A program made the position numbers and the translations under genes. From positions 2,661,001 to 2,725,000 of the forward strand of contig NC_134701.1 in assembly GCF_043290135.1 (NCBI RefSeq): a stretch of 64,000 bases of DNA. Reading direction: 5' to 3'. The number at the start of each line of letters is the position of its first letter. The first letter of the stretch is position 1. The notes below the pieces were generated by a model, which saw nothing but the letters and a program-made list of their open reading frames with translations, searched no databases and was not told the DNA's origin. This DNA comes from Rhipicephalus microplus (lineage: Eukaryota > Arthropoda > Arachnida > Ixodida > Ixodidae). Positions 59,104 through 64,000 of this stretch are shown here, piece by piece.

Positions 59104-59351
59104 TTAGGTTAGGTTAGGTTAGGTCAGGTAAGGTTAGGTTACGTTAGAATAGGTTAGGTTAGGTTAGGTTAGCTTAGGTTAGGTTAGGTTAGGTTGGGTT
59201 GGGTTGGGTTAGGTTGGGTTAGGTTAGGTTAGGTTAGGTTAGGTTGGGTTAGGTTAGTTTAGGTTAGGTTAGGTTAGGTTAGGTTGGGTTGGCTTAGGTT
59301 AGGTTAGGTTAGGTAAGGTTAGGTTAGGTTAGGTTAGGTTACGTTAGGTTA
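59104..59351 (+). repeat. TTAGG array 44 (epsilon class, short)
   Basis: 248 bp, two pentamers shorter than array 39. Confidence 0.95.
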
Positions 59352-59466
59352 AGGTATGAACCGAAGTAAAACCGCATTAAACAATGTCACTTAGTGAGAT
59401 GCAGTGTTTTTCACCTTTACAAGTTGGGAACTGCGATATCTAATGTGAAAGCGCATGAAACCGTCG
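59352..59466. repeat. P-only unit between two arrays
   Basis: 115 bp, counterpart of 53852-53966 with the same f-type/alpha2-type mosaic. Confidence 0.93.
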
Positions 59467-60328
59467 TTAGGTTAGGTTAGGTTAGGTTAGGTTAGGTTAG
59501 GTTAGGTTAGGTATGGTTAAATTAGGTTAGGTTAGATTAGGTTAGGTTGGGTTGAGTTGGGTTAGGTTAGGTTAGGTTAGGTTAGGTTGGGTTAGGTTAG
59601 GTTAGGTTAGGTTAGGTTACGTTAGGTTAGGTTAGGTTACGTTAGGTTAGGTTACGTTAGGTTAGGTTAGGTTAGGTAAGGATAATTTGGTTAGGTTAGG
59701 TAAGGTTAGGTTAGGTTAGGTTAGGTTGGGTTGGGTTTTGTTGGGTTGGGTTGGGTTAGGTTGGGTTAGGTTAGGTTAGGTTACGTTAGGTCAGGTTAGG
59801 TTAGGTTAGGTTACGTTAGGTTATGTTAGGTTAGGTTAGGTTACGTTAGGTTAGGTTAGGTCAGGTAAGGACAGGTTACGTTAGAATAGGTTAGGTTAGG
59901 TTAGCTTACGTTAGGTTAGGTTAGGTTTGGTTAGAGTAGGTTAGGTTAGCTTGGGTTAGGTTAGGTTGGGTTGGGTTGGGTTAGGTTGGGTTAGGTTAGG
60001 TTAGGTTAGGTTAGGTTAGGTTAGGTTAGGTTAGGTTAGGTTAGGTTAGGTCAGGTAAGGACAGGTTACGTTAGAATAGGTTAGGTTAGGTTAGGTTACG
60101 TTAGGTTAGGTTAGGTTTGGTTAAAGTAGGTTAGGTTAGCTTAGGTTAGGTTAGGTTGGATTGGGTTGGGTTAGGTTGGGTTAGGTTAGGTTAGGTTAGG
60201 TTAGGTTAGGTTGGGTTAGGTTAGTTTAGGTTAGGTTAGGTTAGGTTAGGTTAGGTTGGGTTGGGTTGGGTTAGGTTAGGTTAGGTTAGGTTAGGTTAGG
60301 TTAAATTAGGTTAGGTTAGGTTAGGCTA
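59467..60328 (+). repeat. TTAGG array 45 (alpha2/alpha fusion)
   Basis: 862 bp; 'ggtcaggtaaggacagg' at 59859 and 60049, the same 190 bp spacing as in array 40. Private 'ggtatggttaaattagg' near 59511. Confidence 0.93.
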
Positions 60329-60991
60329 AGATATGAACCGCGCTAAAACCGCATTAAACAATGTCACTTAGTGAGATGCTGTGTTTTTCAGCATTACATT
60401 CGGGAACTGCGATATCTAATGTGAAAGCGCATGAAACCGTCGTAATCTTGTAGAAAACATTGTAAAGTAGCGAATAAAACGTTTTCTAACGATAGAACTG
60501 CGAAGGTTAGGTTAGTTTAAGCTAGGTAGCGTCGTGAAACTACCAAAAACGACGTCATCTAACGAGATAGTGTTGTTTTATTGCGAGTATTAAACTGCGA
60601 TAGGTGAAATGTTGTGAAAGCACACAAAACGCCATGAACAAGCCAAATACTGCGTGTTCTACCGTTACAAGTGCGAAACTGCTATATTGTGATATTCTCG
60701 TTAAAGCGCATGCAAGCATCGTGAAACCTTAAAGAATGATGTCATTTAGCGAGAGACAGCGTTCTGTACTGTAATAAGTTGGTGAAAAACTGTGAGGTCA
60801 TGCAAATATCGTAATTGTGAACGAAACAGTGTAATAGAGCGTTTTGAGATACAAGTGCGAATGTTAGGTTAGGTTTAGATATGAACCGTTGTAAAACCGC
60901 ATTAAACACTGTCACTTTGTGAGATGCAGTGTTTTTCACCATTACAAGTCGGGAACTGCGATATCTAATGTGAAAGCGCATGAAACCGTCG
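60329..60991. repeat. Satellite block: a monomer + P stub
   Basis: Monomer 60329-60876 (548 bp, 'gatagaactgcg') and P stub 60877-60991 with 'ggtttagatatg'. Confidence 0.92.
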
Positions 60992-61653
60992 TTAGGTTAG
61001 GTTAGGTTAGGTTAGGTTAGGTTAGGTTTGGTTAGGTTAAGTTAGGTTAGATTAGGTTAGGTTGGGTTGAGTTGGGTTAGGTTAGGTTAGGTTAGGTTAG
61101 GTTGGGTTAGGTTAGGTTACGTTAGGTTAGGTTACGTTATGTTACGTTAGGTTAGGTTACGTTAGGTTAGGTTAGGTTAGGTTAAGTAAGGATGATTTGG
61201 TTAGATTAGGTAATGTTAGGTTAGGTTAGGTTGGGTTGGGTGTTGTTGGGTTGGGTTGGGTTGGGTTAGGTTGGGTTAGGTTAGGTTAGGTTAGGTTAGG
61301 TTACGTTAGGTTAGGTTAGGTTAGGTTACGTTAGGTTATGTTAGGTTAGGTTAGGTTACGTTAGGTTAGGTTAGGTCAGGTAAGGTTAGGTTACGTTAGA
61401 ATAGGCTAGGTTAGGTTAGGTTACGTTAGGTTAGGTTAGGTTAGGTTTGGTTTGGTTAGGTTAGGTTAGGTTAGCTTAGGTTAGGTTACGGTGGGTTGGG
61501 TTAGGTTAGGTTAGGTTAGGTTAGGTTAGGTTAGGTTGGGTTAGGTTAGTTTAGGTTAGGTTATGTTAGGTAAAGTTTGGTTACGTTAGGTTAGGTTGGG
61601 TTAGGTAAGGTTAGGTTAGGTTAAATTAGGTTAGGTTAGGTTAGGTTAGGTTA
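60992..61653 (+). repeat. TTAGG array 46 (beta class)
   Basis: 662 bp; 'ggtaatgttagg' and 'ggtttggtttgg' as in array 41; private 'ggttaagttagg' near 61035. Confidence 0.95.
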
Positions 61654-62317
61654 GGATATGAACCACGCTAAAACCGCATTAAACAATGCCACTTAGTGAG
61701 ATGCTGTGTTTTTCAGCATTACAAGTCGGGAACTGCGATATCTAATGTGAAAGCGCATGAAACCGTCGTAATCTTGTAGAAAACATTGTAAAGTAGCGAA
61801 TAAAACGTTTTCTAACTATAGAAGTGCGAAGGTTAGGTTAGTTTGAGCTAGGTAGCGTCGTGAAACCACCAAAAACGACGTCATCTAACGAGATATAATT
61901 GTTTTATTGCGAGTACGAAACTGCCATAGGTGAAGTGTTGTGAAAGCACACAAAACGGCATGAACAAGCCAAATACTGCGTGTTGTACCGTTACAAGTGC
62001 GAAACTGCTATGTTGTGATATTCTCGTTAAAGCGCATGCAAGCATCGTGAAACCTTAAAGAATGATGTCATTTAGCGATATACAGCGTTCTGTACTGTAA
62101 TAAGTTGGAGAAAAACTGTGATGTCATGCAAATTTCTTAAACGTGAACAAAACAGTGTAATAGAGCGTTTTTAGATACAAGTGCGAATGTTAGGTTAGGT
62201 TAAGATATGAATTGTCGTAAAACCGCATTAAACAATGTCACTTAGTGAGATGCAGTGTTTTTCACCATTACAAGTCGGGAACTGCGATATCTAATGTGAA
62301 AGCGCTTGCAAACGTCG
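61654..62317. repeat. Satellite block: b monomer + P stub
   Basis: Monomer 61654-62202 (549 bp; 'caaatttctt') and P stub 62203-62317. Confidence 0.92.
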
Positions 62318-62470
62318 TTAGGTTAGGTTAGGTTAGGTTAGGTTACGTTAGGTTAGGTTAGGTTAGGTTTGGTTAGGTTAGGTTAGGTTAGGTTAGGTTA
62401 GAGTATGTTAGGTAAGGTTTGGTTAGGTTAGGTTAGGTTAGGTTGGGTTAGGTAAGGTTAGGTTAGGTTA
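62318..62470 (+). repeat. TTAGG array 47 (delta class, short)
   Basis: 153 bp, last array in the window. Confidence 0.95.
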
Positions 62471-64000
62471 AGATATGAACCGCGCTAAAACCGCATTAAA
62501 CAATGTCACTTAGTGAGATGCTGTGTTTTTCACCAATACAAGTCGGGAACTGCGATATCTAATGTGAAAGCGCATGAAACCGTCGTAATCTTGTAGAAAA
62601 CATTGTAAAGTAGCGAATAAAACGTTTTCTAACGATAGAAGTGCGAAGGTTCGGTTAGTTTGAGCTAGGTAGCGTCGTGAAACCACCAAAAACGATGTCA
62701 TCTAACGAGATAGTGTTGTTTTATTGCGAGTACGAAACTGCGATAGGTGAAATATTGGGAAAGCACACAAAATGGCATGAACTAGCCAGATACTGCGTCT
62801 TGTGCCGTTACAAGTGCGAAACTGCTTTATTGTGATATTCTCGTTAAAGCGCATGCAAGTATCGTGAAACCTTAAAGAACGATGTCATTTAGCGAGATAC
62901 AGCGTTCTGTACTGTAATAAGTTGGTGAGAAACTGTGAGGTCAAGCAAATATTGTAATTGTGAACGAAACAGTGTAATTGAGCGTATTTAGATACAAGTG
63001 CGAATGTTAGGTTACGTTGACAAATCAACCGTCGTAAAACCGCATTAAACAATGTCACTTAGTGAGATGTAGTGTTTTTCAACATTACAAGTCGGGAACT
63101 ACGATATCTAATGTGAAAGCGCATGAAACCGTCGTAATGTTGTGGAAAACATTGTAAAGTGGCGAGTAAAACGTTTTCTAACGATAGAAGTGCGAAGGTT
63201 AGGTTAGGTTAGGTTAGTTTAAGCTAGGTAGCGTCGTGAAACTACCAAAAACGACGTCATCTAACGAGATAGTGTTGTTTTATTGCGAGTACGAAACTGC
63301 GATAGGTAAAATGTTGTGAAAGCACACAAAACGGCATGAACAAGCCAAATACTGCGTGTTGTACCGTTACAAGTGCGAAACTGCTATGTTGTGACATTCT
63401 CGGTAAAGCGCATGCAAGTATCGTGAAACCTTAAAGAACGATGTCATTTGGCGAGATACAGCGTTGTGTACTGTAATAAGTTGGTGAGAAACTGTGAGGT
63501 CAAGCAAATATCGTAATTGTGAACGAAACAGTGTAATTGAGCGTCTTTAGATACAAGTGCGAATGTTAGGTTACGTTGACAAATCAACCGTCGTAAAACC
63601 GCATTAAACAATGTCACTTAGTGAGATGTAGTGTTTTTCAACATTACAAGTCGGGAACTACGATATCTAATGTGAAAGCGCATGAAACCGTCGTAATGTT
63701 GTGGAAAACATTGTAAAGTGGCGAGTAAAACGTTTTCTAACGATAGAAGTGCGAAGGTTAGGTTAGGTTAGGTTAGTTTAAGCTAGGTAGCGTCGTGAAA
63801 CTACCAAAAACGACGTCATCTAACGAGATAGTGTTGTTTTATTGCGAGTATTAAACTGCGATAGGTGAAATGTTGTGAAAGCACACAAAACGGCATGAAC
63901 AAGCCAAATACTGCGTGTTCTACCGTTACAAGTGCGAAACTGCTATATTCTCGTTAAAGCGCATGCAAGCATCGTGAAAACTTAAAAGAACAATGTCATT
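62471..64000. repeat. Satellite block: d, h and partial h monomers
   Basis: d 62471-63019 (549 bp), h 63020-63578 (559 bp; 'gacaaatcaacc', 'gttgtggaaaac'), h 63579-64000 (cut by the window). The two h units share 'gttgtggaaaac', so one probably duplicated locally. The last has the 8 bp deletion at 63943-63954. Confidence 0.92.

Larger units (their letters stand above)
1..64000 (+). repeat. Composite telomere-like/satellite block filling the window
   Basis: Forty-seven TTAGG-rich arrays alternate with ~550 bp satellite monomers with no unrelated sequence between them. Pentamer TTAGG is the canonical telomere repeat of most insects and many arthropods (known); this placement and the subtelomeric reading are inference. 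All arrays have the G-rich strand on +. No open reading frame exceeds 79 codons and none resembles a known protein. Centromeric or interstitial location cannot be excluded from sequence alone. Confidence 0.95.
58989..64000. repeat. ~5.5 kb tandem repeat, copy 2 (cut by window end)
   Basis: Same order as 53479-58988 up to the d monomer at 62471, then two h monomers (63020, 63579) where copy 1 has one. 63579 is the counterpart of 57505: both carry the 8 bp deletion. Confidence 0.9.

Noticed and set aside
1..64000. CRISPR array
   Set aside because: Repeats are long and the intervening parts are themselves repeated TTAGG or monomer sequence, not unique spacers; no cas genes.
1..64000. TTAGG-targeting non-LTR retrotransposons (TRAS/SART type) within the arrays
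   Set aside because: Such elements are known from insect telomeres, but no long frame, poly(A) tail or unrelated insert interrupts any array.

Overview
The window is non-coding, tandemly organised satellite DNA from end to end. Degenerate (TTAGG)n tracts, the telomere-type pentamer of most insects and many other arthropods, alternate with a ~550 bp AT-rich satellite monomer. I see no gene, RNA gene, transposon, CRISPR array or single-copy sequence. The most likely source is a subtelomeric or interstitial-telomeric satellite block of an arthropod, probably an insect; the order cannot be fixed from this sequence. Every TTAGG tract is G-rich on the + strand, so if the block keeps native telomere polarity the chromosome end lies to the right. 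No terminal pure TTAGG tract is in the window.

Building blocks. A full monomer (548-564 bp) starts at 'agatatgaacc' and has a 115 bp head (P, ending 'ccgtcg') and a ~435-450 bp body (Q). It appears to be built from six diverged sub-units of roughly 76-108 bp. In 47 places a P is followed not by Q but by a TTAGG-rich array of 88-867 bp, which ends where the next P begins. Arrays therefore occupy the position of Q and are flanked by direct P copies. The arrays total about 24.6 kb (~38% of the window). They fall into classes recognised by fixed landmark substitutions, named here alpha, alpha2, beta, gamma, delta, epsilon and zeta. Monomers are likewise named a, a2, b, d, e, f, g, h, i after the array they accompany or their diagnostic bases.

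Layout. 1-2134: array-free monomers as a 1,115 bp dimer repeat. 2135-8784: one full ordered cycle gamma-g-alpha-a-alpha2-a2-beta-b-delta-d-e. 8785-28159: about seven copies of a ~2.59 kb higher-order repeat (alpha array, a monomer, beta array, b monomer), the last three spaced exactly 2,591 bp. 28160-31470: transition. 31471-41753: two copies of a 5.14 kb repeat. 41754-48899: another full cycle. 48900-53478: rearranged units with very short arrays. 53479-64000: a ~5.5 kb repeat, one full copy and one running off the window.

How it works together. Conserved landmarks, lengths that differ by whole pentamers, hybrid arrays and chimeric monomers all point to spread by unequal exchange and gene conversion of composite units, not to independent telomerase addition at each site. 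The near-identity of long copies means that copy number here also depends on assembly quality.
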